Source: Paenimyroides baculatum (GTDB lineage Bacteria; Bacteroidota; Bacteroidia; Flavobacteriales; Flavobacteriaceae). Taken from it: a stretch of DNA of 53,210 nt. The position numbers and the translations under genes are program-made. The notes below the pieces were generated by a model that worked only from the letters and a program-made list of their open reading frames with translations, was not told the DNA's origin and did no database searches. Numbering within the stretch: position 1 is the first letter of the stretch; each line of letters opens with the position of its first letter. Below are positions 38,465 to 48,389 of the stretch, piece after piece. The stretch covers positions 1-53,210 of the forward strand of contig NZ_VWSG01000014.1 of assembly GCF_008629655.1 (NCBI RefSeq), written 5' to 3'.

Positions 38465-40732
38465 ATGAAATTTTACAACAAACTAATTCTTATTCTGCTT
38501 ATTTTCTTCACAGGAAATTTGTTTGCACAATTTAATCCTTTTAAAGAAAGTACAGAACGAGTTTTTTCCGAAAAAGAAAAGTTCGTTAGAAAACACAACC
38601 CATCAGACTTTAAAATTTACAACTTAAATCTTAAAAATGTTTTAGAATGGGCTAAAAAAGCTCCGGAATTATCTGAAAGACCGTCAGATTTAGTAATTAC
38701 ATTACCAGATGCAAGCGGACAATTGACAAATTACTGGGTTTACAACAATGCTGCTATGGAATCTGAACTGGCAGAAAATGTACAAAACATAAGAAGTTTA
38801 AAGGCTGTTGATACTAAAAACAATGGAAATAGTGTAAGCATAAGTATTTCTGATATTTTTGGATTTCATGCAATGGGAATGAAAACCGATGGATCTGTTT
38901 TTTATATGGACAACTATACAAATGATTTAAATAATGTTATTGTTTACCAGCGCAACCTTTTAGAATTACCTAAAAATAACTTTACGTGTTTGGTTCCTGG
39001 CGATAGTTTTGATGCGGTTGAAGTTTCATCTGTGCCTATTCAAACCTTAAGTTTAGACGATAAGCGTAGAACATACAGATTAGCATTGGCTTGTACTATT
39101 GAATACGCTGCTTTTCATGTAACTAACGCACCAGTTGGAACACCAAATACAACAGTTAACCAGAAAAAAGACATTGTATTAGCTGCAATGAATGTAACTT
39201 TAACCCGTTTAAACCAGATTTTTGAACGTGAATTAAATGTACATTTAAATTTAGTTGCAAATAATAGAGACATTATTTTTATTACATCCGATAACTTTTC
39301 TAATAATGATGATTTTCTACTAATTGATGAAAGTCAAACGGTAATTGATAATGTTATTGGCACAGCTAATTATGATATGGGTCATACATTTAGTACAGGT
39401 GGTGGTGGTTTGGCAAGTTTAGGTTCGGTTTGTAGTTCATGGTCAAAAGCATCAGGAATTACTGGTTCTCCTTCCCCTGTGGGAGATCCTTATGATATTG
39501 ATTATGTATCCCACGAAATGGGACACCAATTTGGTGCCAATCATACTCAAAACAACAGTTGTCAAAGAAACAATTCAACTGCGGTAGAAACAGGAAGTGG
39601 CACTACTATAATGTCTTATGCTGGTATTTGTGCACCAAACGTTCAAAGCAATGCTGAAGCTTATTATCATTATGTAAGTATCAGAGAAATGCAGAGTTTT
39701 TTGCTTTCTGCAACATGTGCACAACAAACTACCGTTACCAATTCACCACCAGTCGTTAACGCTTTAATTGCTAAAACAATTCCTTATGGCACACCATTTA
39801 TTTTAAGTGCCACAGCAACGGATCCAAATACAGCAGATCAGTTAACATATACATTTGAGCAAGTTAATACGCAGATTGCAACACAACCACCTGTTGCTAC
39901 TTCTACAACCGGACCCGCCTTTAGACCTGTGGCTCCAAGTACGAATAATTTTCGTTCGTTTCCTAGTACTTCAACTGTTTTAGACGGAACAACTAATACA
40001 AATGGGATTGTCAGTAACAATTGGGAACGTTTGGCAACAGTAGCTAGAACCTATAGTTTTGTAGCAACAGTACGTGACAATAATGCAACCGGTGCGCGCG
40101 TGGTTTATACGCAGCCTGTAACTATAACTGCAGCTAATACAGGTCCGTTTGTAATTACAGCACCAAACAACAATTCCAGTACTAAAGAACCGGTTTGGTT
40201 TATGGGATCGACTAAAACAATTACTTGGAATGTTGCAGGTACCACAGCTAATAACATAAACACGACAAACGTAAATATTTTGGTTTCTACAGATAACGGA
40301 TTAACGTATAATTCATTAGCTGCAAACGTACCAAACAATGGATCAGCAATAGTTACTGTACCTACAAATTTAACAAGTACATATGAAGCACGAATTAAAA
40401 TTGAAGCAGTAGGAAATATTTTTTATACGGTTTCTAAAAAATTCACATTATGGGATCCAAATTTAAGTACAGAAGAAGTTACGTTAGATAATTTAAAGAT
40501 TTATCCTAACCCTACAACAAACATTTTAAATATTGAATTTTCATCAACTGATATAGAAAAAGTGAAGTTTGATATTTTTGATTTAAACGGAAGATTGATT
40601 AAAACTGTTTCTAAAGAAAATTCCAACCAAGTAAACCAACAGATAAATGTTGAGAGTTTACAAACCGGAACTTACATCTTGGTTATAAATACAGGTAAAT
40701 ACACTTCTACACATAAGTTTATTAAAAAGTAG
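38465..40732 (+). CDS. T9SS-secreted reprolysin-like zinc metalloprotease
   Basis: 755 residues. Signal peptide (about 1-20, ending LFAQ), propeptide-like region to about 205, then a catalytic domain with the zinc motif HEMGHQFGANH at about 350-360 (HExxHxxGxxH, metzincin type) and a downstream MSYAG Met-turn. Fibronectin/Ig-like beta regions follow (about 430-670) and a type IX sorting tail (LKIYPNPTTNILNIEF..ILVINTGKYTSTHKFIKK) at about 680-755. It is exported by Sec, passed over the outer membrane by T9SS and cleaved there. Single gene with its own promoter and a strong terminator. Confidence 0.93.
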   Translation: MKFYNKLILILLIFFTGNLFAQFNPFKESTERVFSEKEKFVRKHNPSDFKIYNLNLKNVLEWAKKAPELSERPSDLVITLPDASGQLTNYWVYNNAAMESELAENVQNIRSLKAVDTKNNGNSVSISISDIFGFHAMGMKTDGSVFYMDNYTNDLNNVIVYQRNLLELPKNNFTCLVPGDSFDAVEVSSVPIQTLSLDDKRRTYRLALACTIEYAAFHVTNAPVGTPNTTVNQKKDIVLAAMNVTLTRLNQIFERELNVHLNLVANNRDIIFITSDNFSNNDDFLLIDESQTVIDNVIGTANYDMGHTFSTGGGGLASLGSVCSSWSKASGITGSPSPVGDPYDIDYVSHEMGHQFGANHTQNNSCQRNNSTAVETGSGTTIMSYAGICAPNVQSNAEAYYHYVSIREMQSFLLSATCAQQTTVTNSPPVVNALIAKTIPYGTPFILSATATDPNTADQLTYTFEQVNTQIATQPPVATSTTGPAFRPVAPSTNNFRSFPSTSTVLDGTTNTNGIVSNNWERLATVARTYSFVATVRDNNATGARVVYTQPVTITAANTGPFVITAPNNNSSTKEPVWFMGSTKTITWNVAGTTANNINTTNVNILVSTDNGLTYNSLAANVPNNGSAIVTVPTNLTSTYEARIKIEAVGNIFYTVSKKFTLWDPNLSTEEVTLDNLKIYPNPTTNILNIEFSSTDIEKVKFDIFDLNGRLIKTVSKENSNQVNQQINVESLQTGTYILVINTGKYTSTHKFIKK

Positions 40733-40751
40733 GATTATATATCATAAAAGT

Positions 40752-40789
40752 AAAACACCCCTAAAACTTATAAGTTTTAGGGGTGTTTT
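40752..40789. terminator. Bidirectional terminator
   Basis: A perfect 19-bp palindrome: AAAACACCCCTAAAACTTA (40752-40770) and its mirror (40771-40789). It separates the convergent metalloprotease and olsF-like genes; the stop of the latter begins at 40790. Confidence 0.9.
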
Positions 40790-42607
40790 TTATTCCTCGT
40801 GCTTTTCATTAATCTTGCGTTCCAACTCCAATTGTAACTCTTCAATTACCGGACGAACGGTACTTTCTGGTAAATCTGCAATGCGTATGTACATCAACCC
40901 ATCAACCGAATTATTAAATAGTGGATCAACATTAAAAGCCACTACCCTTGCGTTTTGTTTGATATATTTTTTAATTAAAACCGGCAAACGCAATCCGCCT
41001 GGTTCTACTTCTTCAATAAGCTTGTCGAATTTATTCAAATCGGCTTCGGCTTCGTTAAAAACAAAATCCTTATCGGCATCTTTCAACCGCACCTTATATT
41101 CTTGTTTAGCTTGAACATATTGTGCGACATACGGATCGTAAAAATGCGATTTCATAAATTCGATCATTAGCGATTTACTGAAATCTGAAAATTGGTTGCT
41201 TATACTTACACCACCAATTAAATATTTGTGTTCCGGATAGCGCAACGTTGTATGCACAATACCTTTCCACAATAAAAACAACGGCATTGGTTTTAGCTGG
41301 TATTCGCCAATAATAAAGGCACGACCCATTTCTATCGATTGTTCCATCATACCATGCAATTCCGATTCAAAACGGAACAATTCGGTTAAATAAAACCCGT
41401 TAATACCGTGCTTTGCATAAATATCTTTCCCAATTCCCATACGGTAGGCACCGGCAATACATTTGGCATCATCGTCCCACAAAAACATGTGTTTATAGAA
41501 CGTATCATATTTATCTAAATCAATCGATTGGTTTGTACCTTCACCAACTGCTCTAAAAGTTACTTCACGCAATCTTCCTATTTCACGCAGAATATTCGGA
41601 ATATTTGTGGCATCAGTCAAAAAAACCTCGTAATTTTTACTTTGCAGCAAACGTTCGTCGCCTTTACGTAAATTTTCTATTTCTTTCACCATTAAATCCT
41701 GAAGCACCGGGCGTTCGATCTCTTTTGGCGGAGGCGTTGGCAGTTTAAACGACGGTATTTTTATGTATTGCTTTTTATCGTCGTCTTTTGTGGTATTTGC
41801 CAACAAATAGGTTTTCTGACGTAAAAATTTTCCGAAATTTTCTATTGATGTTCCGTGCTCGTTTTGTTCGGCAACCGTGATTGGTTTTCCAATACGTACG
41901 CGGATTACACGATCTTTCTGAGTTAATAATTCGGAAGGAAGCTTGGCTGTTTGCAACGTTGGACTAATTTTAGACAACATATAGAACAACTTGCTGTTTT
42001 TGGCATGAAAATAAATAGGAATCACCGGAACCTGCGCTTTTCTAATAAGCTTTAATGCACCTTCTTCCCAAGGTTTATCAACAATTTTATCGTCTTCTTC
42101 AAAGTTTGATACTTCGCCTGCCGGGAAAATCCCCAACGGTTTGCCGTCGCTTAAATGGCGTAAGGTTTCTTTCAATCCTAAAACACTAGATTTGGAATCT
42201 TTATGGTTCTCAAACGGATTAACCGGCATTACATAAGGCTTTAAAGGCTCAATTCTATGTAACAGAAAATTCGCAATGATTCGATAATCCGGATCACGCT
42301 CACGCATTAATTTCAACAGTAAAATTCCGTCAATACCACCCAGCGGATGATTCGAAACAGTTATATACGGACCTTGTTTTGGTAATCTTTTTAATTCTTC
42401 GGGATCAATCTCAAACTCTATCTGAAATTCGTTCAAAATGGCATTTAAAAAAGTAACGTCTTCTAAATGTTTATTTCTATCGTAAATTTTGTTTAATTGT
42501 GATATTTTAAGCACTTTCATTAATAACCAACCAGAAAAAGTACCAATAAAGCCGTACTTATCTAATTTTATTACGCGCGCAATTTCTTTAGCGGTTACTA
42601 ACCCCAT
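40790..42607 (-). CDS. olsF: Bifunctional ornithine lipid synthase (OlsF-like)
   Basis: 605 residues with two fused domains. N-terminal PlsC-type acyltransferase (about 75-290): NHPLGGIDG with H87 and D93, and IFPAGEVSNF. C-terminal GNAT/hemolysin-type N-acyltransferase (about 320-530): YEVFLTDATNIPNILREIGRLREVTFRAVGEG. This order, a lyso-lipid O-acyltransferase joined to an OlsB-like domain, is that of OlsF, described in Serratia and Flavobacterium, which makes ornithine lipids. The H-D spacing is five residues rather than the usual four. It has a perfect -7 box. Confidence 0.82.
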   Translation of the reverse strand: MGLVTAKEIARVIKLDKYGFIGTFSGWLLMKVLKISQLNKIYDRNKHLEDVTFLNAILNEFQIEFEIDPEELKRLPKQGPYITVSNHPLGGIDGILLLKLMRERDPDYRIIANFLLHRIEPLKPYVMPVNPFENHKDSKSSVLGLKETLRHLSDGKPLGIFPAGEVSNFEEDDKIVDKPWEEGALKLIRKAQVPVIPIYFHAKNSKLFYMLSKISPTLQTAKLPSELLTQKDRVIRVRIGKPITVAEQNEHGTSIENFGKFLRQKTYLLANTTKDDDKKQYIKIPSFKLPTPPPKEIERPVLQDLMVKEIENLRKGDERLLQSKNYEVFLTDATNIPNILREIGRLREVTFRAVGEGTNQSIDLDKYDTFYKHMFLWDDDAKCIAGAYRMGIGKDIYAKHGINGFYLTELFRFESELHGMMEQSIEMGRAFIIGEYQLKPMPLFLLWKGIVHTTLRYPEHKYLIGGVSISNQFSDFSKSLMIEFMKSHFYDPYVAQYVQAKQEYKVRLKDADKDFVFNEAEADLNKFDKLIEEVEPGGLRLPVLIKKYIKQNARVVAFNVDPLFNNSVDGLMYIRIADLPESTVRPVIEELQLELERKINEKHEE

Positions 42608-42622
42608 TTAAATATTTTTTTG

Positions 42623-42630
42623 CAAAGATA
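42623..42630 (-). promoter_or_regulatory. -7 promoter box of the olsF-like gene
   Basis: Minus-strand TATCTTTG, exact match, 15 bases before the ATG. Confidence 0.6.
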
Positions 42631-42805
42631 ACAATTCATTTCACACCTCTTTAAAACCAATTTCATTATAATGCAGTTTTAATCTAAGGTTACGGTTTTA
42701 AATATAGTAAAATTTACTTTAGTTTTAATAAATTGTTAACAAGATAATTTTTAACAAAATACAAAACAAGTCGTTAAATGTGTTTTTAGTGAAAAACGAA
42801 TTGTG

Positions 42806-42813
42806 TATTTTTG
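42806..42813 (+). promoter_or_regulatory. -7 promoter box of xth
   Basis: TATTTTTG, exact match, 19 bases before the ATG; surrounded by the same 17 bases as the box at 38438. Confidence 0.6.
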
Positions 42814-42832
42814 ACAAAACACCTACTTATAA

Positions 42833-43594
42833 ATGAAAATTTTATCATACAACGTTAACGGCATTCGCGCTGCAATTACCAAAGGATTTTTAGATTGGCT
42901 GCAGGCTGCAAACCCAGATGTTATTTGTTTACAGGAAATTAAGGCAACGCAGGATCAAATTCCGGTTTTAGAAATTACGGCTGCAGGATATCCGTTCCAA
43001 TATTATTTTTCGGCAGAAAAAAAAGGCTACAGCGGCGTTGCCATTTTGTGTAAAACCGAACCCAAGCAAATTGTTTTTGGTACCGGAATTGACTATATGG
43101 ATGAGGAAGGAAGAAACGTTCGGGTAGATTTTGACGATGTTTCGGTTATGTCTTTATACCTTCCATCGGGCACGAATATTGATCGTTTAGGTCATAAATT
43201 TCAGTACATGGCAGATTTTCAGAATTACATCAATGAGCTGAAAAAAGAAGTTCCAAACCTTATTATTTGTGGCGATTACAACATTTGTCATCAGGCAATT
43301 GATATTCACGATCCTATTCGCAATGCAAAAGTTTCGGGCTTTTTACCTGAAGAGCGTGAATGGTTGGATACTTTTATGAAAAATGGATTTTTAGATTCGT
43401 TCCGAATGCTGAATCCGGAGCCGCATCATTATTCGTGGTGGAGCTACCGTGCAAACGCCCGAAACAATAACAAAGGCTGGAGAATTGATTATAATTTGAT
43501 TGCAGAAAACATGAAGGACCGTGTAAAACGTGCTTACATTTTGCCCGACGCCAAACATTCTGATCATTGCCCGGTTGCAATAGAAATTGATTAA
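42833..43594 (+). CDS. xth: Exodeoxyribonuclease III
   Basis: 253 residues. Motifs: SYNVNGIRAAITKGFLDWL, CLQEIKA (metal-binding Glu34 region), GYSGVAILCK, GDYNICHQAIDIHDP (catalytic Asp and Asn) and the end SDHCPVAIEI with the general-base histidine. It is an AP endonuclease of base-excision repair. The OmpA-like lipoprotein gene starts 17 bases after it and may be co-transcribed. Confidence 0.96.
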   Translation: MKILSYNVNGIRAAITKGFLDWLQAANPDVICLQEIKATQDQIPVLEITAAGYPFQYYFSAEKKGYSGVAILCKTEPKQIVFGTGIDYMDEEGRNVRVDFDDVSVMSLYLPSGTNIDRLGHKFQYMADFQNYINELKKEVPNLIICGDYNICHQAIDIHDPIRNAKVSGFLPEEREWLDTFMKNGFLDSFRMLNPEPHHYSWWSYRANARNNNKGWRIDYNLIAENMKDRVKRAYILPDAKHSDHCPVAIEID

Positions 43595-43611
43595 TAAAAA
43601 CATTTATAAAT

Positions 43612-44490
43612 ATGAAAAAAATAGTATTGGCAGCATGCTGCATACCACTTTTAACAGGCTGCGTTACCAGAAGATTGTACAACGAATTAGACGCAAAATA
43701 TAAAAATTGTGCCGAAGAACTAGAGCGTTTAACAGGCGAATCATCTGATTTAAAATCGCAATCGTTTGATTTGGGAACAAAAAATCAATCATTACAAAGT
43801 CAGTTAGAAGATGCTGTTGCCGAACGCGATAAATTAAAAGTTGCCTACGATCAACTGCAAAAAGAATACGGCAGTTTAGAGAAAAACAGCGATCAGGCAA
43901 TCAAGGCAGAAATTGAACGTTTAAACAGTTTAAAGAAAGAATTAGACGGAAAATCGTCTCGTGTCGCCGAATTAGAAGGAAAGTTAGCTGCACAAGACAA
44001 AAACCTGCGCAATTTAAAAGAATCGCTTTCTAAAGCGTTGTTTGAATTTGAAGGAAAAGGTTTAACAGTTGAACAGAAAAACGGAAAGGTTTACGTTTCA
44101 ATGGAAAACAAATTGTTGTTTCCTTCAGGTAGTTGGACAGTGAGTAACGAAGGTAAAAATGCGGTTGAGCAATTGGCTGAAGTTTTAGCAAAAAATCCTG
44201 ATATTGCTATTTTGATCGAAGGGCATACCGATAACGATAAAATCATGGGTAATTTAGGTGGCGGTATCACAAACAACTGGGATTTGTCAACCAAACGTGC
44301 TACGGCAATCGTAAACATTATCGAACAAACCAACGGCATCGACAAAAAGAACCTTACGGCAGCCGGACGCAGTGAATTCGCTCCGATTGCATCGAACAGT
44401 TCCGCAACAGGTAAGGCTAAAAACCGACGAATAGAAGTTATTTTAACTCCGAAATTAGACGAAATATCTAAATTATTAAACGACTTATAA
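43612..44490 (+). CDS. OmpA-family lipoprotein with coiled coil
   Basis: 292 residues. Lipoprotein signal ending LLTGC. Residues about 30-140 form a long coiled coil (LERLTGESSDLKSQSFDLGTKN..AERDKLKVAYDQLQKEYGSLEKN). The C-terminal OmpA domain (about 165-285) has VEQLAEVLAKNP, IEGHTDND and the NRRIEVILTPK end, which bind peptidoglycan. It anchors the outer membrane to the wall; related to Pal-like proteins. Follows xth by 17 bases. Confidence 0.92.
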   Translation: MKKIVLAACCIPLLTGCVTRRLYNELDAKYKNCAEELERLTGESSDLKSQSFDLGTKNQSLQSQLEDAVAERDKLKVAYDQLQKEYGSLEKNSDQAIKAEIERLNSLKKELDGKSSRVAELEGKLAAQDKNLRNLKESLSKALFEFEGKGLTVEQKNGKVYVSMENKLLFPSGSWTVSNEGKNAVEQLAEVLAKNPDIAILIEGHTDNDKIMGNLGGGITNNWDLSTKRATAIVNIIEQTNGIDKKNLTAAGRSEFAPIASNSSATGKAKNRRIEVILTPKLDEISKLLNDL

Positions 44491-44496
44491 AAACAA

Positions 44497-44520
44497 AATC
44501 CCGAGGTAACATCCGGGATT
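44497..44520 (+). terminator. Terminator after the OmpA-like gene
   Basis: AATCCCG (44497-44503) pairs with CGGGATT (44514-44520), then a T run. Confidence 0.75.
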
Positions 44521-44538
44521 TTTTTCAAATACATTTAC

Positions 44539-45837
44539 ATGAACGAATTACAAAGCACCATTTATTCCTTTGGCTACAATTTATTAAAAAACACAGGCTT
44601 AAACAGTCAGGCATCGCATTACATCAACACCATTTTACTTTTATTGGTATTTTTTGTACTGCTGTATTTTACAGCCTTTGTACTGCGTAGAATTTTAATG
44701 CTGGTACTTATAAAAACCATTCGCAGAAGCAAAACCCGTTTCGACGATTTTTTAATTCACAACAAAGTACTTAAATACCTTACGTATTTAATTCCGCTGA
44801 TAATCGCAAAACAGTCGTTACCCCTCATATTTACAGGCTTTCCGCAAATAACGCACATCACAGTAAAAATGGTAGATATTGCACTGATTATTGCTTTTAC
44901 CTTACTGCTAAAATCGATTTTTTATACTTTTAAAGATGTACTACACAGCCGCAAACGATTTACAGACAAACCTTTAGACAGTTACTTTCAGGTAATTTCA
45001 ATAGTACTGTATATTGTTTGTGCCATTTTGATATTTTCTGAATTAACGGGTAAAGAACCTTATGGTTTACTAACTGCTTTAGGTGCAGCATCGGCAATTG
45101 TGATTTTGGTTTTTAAGGATACTATTCTGGGATTTGTTGCAAGTATTCAGGTATCATCAAACGATATGGTTCGTGTGGGCGATTGGATCGAAATGCCAAA
45201 GTACGGTGCCGACGGAAGTGTTTTAACCATTAATTTAAGCACCGTAAAGGTTCAAAATTTCGATAAAACCGTAACTACAATTCCAACCTACGCACTGATA
45301 AGCGACTCTTTTAAGAACTACAGAACCATGCAAAAATCGGGTGGTCGCCGAATAAAAAGATCATTAAATATTAAAATGGGCTCAATCCGTTTTTTAAAAG
45401 AAGATGAGATTGAAGATTTAAAACGAATCAAACTTTTAAAATCATATATCATCGAACGTCAGAAGGAAATAGTAAATTATAACCTTAACCATGTTGATGA
45501 CCCTACAATGCTGGTAAACGGCCGAAGAATGACGAATATTGGCTTGTTTCGTGAATACATAAAGCGTTATTTGCTTAACAACAGTAACATTCACAAACAG
45601 TTCCATTTAATGGTTAGGCACATGCAACCTACCGAACATGGTTTACCTATTGAAATTTATGCCTTTACAAACACGGTAGAATGGCCTAAATATGAAGGAA
45701 TTATGGCTGATATTTTTGATCATGTTTTAGCTGTGGTTCCGTACTTTAAGCTCGAACTTTTTGAACTGCCAAGTGCCGCCGATATACACGATGTACTTTT
45801 AGCAACCTTCAATGAAAATAAAAGCAACCTAACTTAA
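44539..45837 (+). CDS. Mechanosensitive ion channel, MscS family
   Basis: 432 residues. About four membrane helices (28-50, 72-90, 105-125, 148-190), the last with the glycine/alanine-rich pore stretch LLTALGAASAIVILVFKDTILGFVASIQV, then the MscS beta domain (VRVGDWIEMPKYGADGSVLTINLSTVKVQNFD) and a soluble C-terminal part. The long loop layout resembles the YbdG branch. It releases solutes on osmotic down-shock. Single gene with own terminator. Confidence 0.93.
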   Translation: MNELQSTIYSFGYNLLKNTGLNSQASHYINTILLLLVFFVLLYFTAFVLRRILMLVLIKTIRRSKTRFDDFLIHNKVLKYLTYLIPLIIAKQSLPLIFTGFPQITHITVKMVDIALIIAFTLLLKSIFYTFKDVLHSRKRFTDKPLDSYFQVISIVLYIVCAILIFSELTGKEPYGLLTALGAASAIVILVFKDTILGFVASIQVSSNDMVRVGDWIEMPKYGADGSVLTINLSTVKVQNFDKTVTTIPTYALISDSFKNYRTMQKSGGRRIKRSLNIKMGSIRFLKEDEIEDLKRIKLLKSYIIERQKEIVNYNLNHVDDPTMLVNGRRMTNIGLFREYIKRYLLNNSNIHKQFHLMVRHMQPTEHGLPIEIYAFTNTVEWPKYEGIMADIFDHVLAVVPYFKLELFELPSAADIHDVLLATFNENKSNLT

Positions 45838-45848
45838 AGGTTGCTTTT
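45820..45848 (+). terminator. Terminator of the MscS gene
   Basis: AAAAGCAACCT (45820-45830), 7-base loop holding the stop codon region, AGGTTGCTTTT (45838-45848). Confidence 0.8.
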
Positions 45849-45880
45849 AAAATTTAGATAATTACGATTTAATATAAATA

Positions 45881-45912
45881 AAAACAGGCGGGTTTTCACC
45901 CGCCTTGTTTTT
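45881..45912 (-). terminator. Terminator of adhesin gene 1
   Basis: GGCGGG (45887-45892), loop TTTTCA, CCCGCC (45899-45904), with AAAACA/TTGTTTT flanks. A related but not identical hairpin (50702-50728) follows adhesin gene 2. Confidence 0.8.
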
Positions 45913-45935
45913 ATAATTAATGTGTTTCATTAATC

Positions 45936-48389
45936 TTACTTCTTAACGATTTTCACAAACTGTGAAGCCTTCGCTGTTTCTATTTTAACAAGATAATTAC
46001 CTGCACTTAATCTGCTTAAATCAACTTTTACTTCATTGCCTTGATAATCGTTTCCAAATACTCTCTGTCCTGTTATTGTAAATACTTCAACTTTCTTGAT
46101 TTCTTCAATATAGCTGATATTCAATTCAGAATCTACAGGGTTCGGATAATATTTCAATTGTGTAAGATCTAATTCTGCATTGCTTAAGTTTATCGTTACT
46201 GTTACTGCTGTTGGCACAGCACTTCCACAATTGTTAGCTCCTGTCAATATCCCGTAATACGTAGTTTGATCTTGTAAAGGATGTGTTGATGCCAATTGGT
46301 TCACTTGCTTAACAGCATCATTAAAACTTGCAAACCAGCTTACGTTTGATTGATTCATCTGTAAATCAGATACCCTTGCTGCAAACCCAAACAATTGATT
46401 CGACTGACCTGTAGCACTTGCTGGTCGTGCATTTACATTTACCGACACATTTGTTCTCGGTGAAATACATCCCGAAACCTCATGTGAGATATAGTATGTA
46501 CCCGATTTTATTACAAAGGTATCAGGTAAAGCTGTTGTTGTGGTATTATTTACATACCAAACATAAGTACCTGTACTTGGGTGCAAATCTGCAATAGTAT
46601 TACCGTCACATGTTGCTATAGAGGTCATTATTGGAGCACTTACACTTGTAACTTGGACAGAAACCGCTATACGTACCGATTCACATGCACCTATTACCTG
46701 TTGTACATAATAGGTTCCTGTTGAAACTTGAGTTGTTCCCGCCAATGGTATCATTGACTGTAATGAAGTGTACCATTTTAATGTTGCAGATGGATCTTTT
46801 ACCACTACCACATCATTCAATGTACTGTTTCCACACATCACTTGTGATGTTGCTGTAGGTGCAGCTACCGCTGCAGCTACCGTTACCTGAATTGCCTGTC
46901 TTGTAGACTCGCACGTTCCAACTACAGAGCTTACATAATAAGTAGCGGTAGTTAACAATTGGCTTGAAGGTAGTTGCACTGTGCTGGTTGAACTGCTGTA
47001 CCATCTTAATTGGGTATAGTTAAAACCGTCAATTGTCATGTTTTGAACTCTGGTATTGCTACAAACATTTAACTGTGTCGTAGTCAATGGTGTTCCTTGG
47101 TTTAATGTAACTTGTACTCCCGTTCTGGTTGCACTTTCGCATGTGCCTACTGTTTGCGATGCGTAATAAGTTGTTCCAGTTGTCAATACCGTAGTTCCTG
47201 GTAACAAAGTACCACCATTTGCAGCATTATACCATTTTATGTTACTTCCTGTTATTACCATATTTGCCAAGGTTGCGTTTTGACCTATACAGAAACTTTG
47301 ATTTACTGCCACCGGTGGATGTACAAAAGCAGGTTCTGTTATAGTGAAACTTTGGGTTATCGTACAGTTATTTGCATCGCTTACCGTTAAAATATAAGAA
47401 CCTTTTGCTAAACTAGTTAGCGATGTTCCTGTTTGTCCGTTTGACCATGAATACGTGTAAGGTGCTGTCCCGCCACTCACAATTACACTTGCTGTACCAT
47501 CTACTTGTCCGTAACATGATATGTTAGTACTGGTTACAGCTGCAACTAATGCCGTAGGCTGGGTAATTGATACCGTTGCGGTTGTTTTACAACCGTTAGC
47601 ATCGGTAATGCTTACAGTATAGTTACCTACATTAAGATTTGTTGCGTTAGCACTCGTCATTCCGTTTGACCAGAAATACGTATAAGGTGATGTGCCGCCT
47701 ATTACACTTACCGTTGCCGTTCCGTTACTTGCAAAATTACATGTAATATCTGTTTTAGCCATGGTTGTTGCCAAAGCTAAAGGCTCGGTAATCGTAAAAC
47801 TCTCCGTAATAATATTTAAGGTTGAATCGGTTACTGTTACCGTATAAACACCCGCTGATAAGTTTGATACCGTTGAAGCAGTTGCCCCGTTACTCCACAA
47901 ATAGGTATAAGGTGCGTTACCGCCCATAGCAACTATCCCCGCAGTACCATTAGCACCCGCGTTACAACTTACATTGGTTTGTGATACAGACTGAACCATT
48001 AATGGGATTGGTTGTGTTATTACAAAGTCTATAGCAGATGTACATCCGTTTGCATCGGTTACTGTTACTGTATAAGTTCCCGCAATTAGATTGGATGCTG
48101 TTGCCCCGGTTGCTCCGTTACTCCATAAATACGTGTATGGTGCTGTTCCTCCCGCTACTGATACGGTTGCAGATCCGTCATTGCCGCCATACCAACTAAC
48201 ATCGGTCTGTGCACTGTTGGTTGCTATCAAAACTGCTGGTTGTGTAATAGTTATACTTTCTGTTCCTGTACAGCCGTTTGTATCTGTAATTGTTACTGAA
48301 TAAGTCCCCGCAGCTAAATTTGATAATGTTGCACCCGTTGCTCCTGTATTCCATAAATATGTATATGGAATAGTGCCCCCTGTTGGTGT
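45936..48389 (-). repeat. Long direct repeat, copy A
   Basis: These 2454 bases match 50757-53210 at a constant offset of 4821 with no insertion or deletion. About six base differences were seen by eye, all synonymous as far as checked; three of them lie in the last eight codons. The match is cut off by the window end, so its full length is unknown. Confidence 0.9.

Noticed and set aside
45936..48389. Possible CRISPR-like or satellite repeats in the adhesin region
   Set aside because: The periodicity is about 225 bases and comes from SprB and Ig-like protein repeats in one open frame; no short identical repeats with unique spacers.
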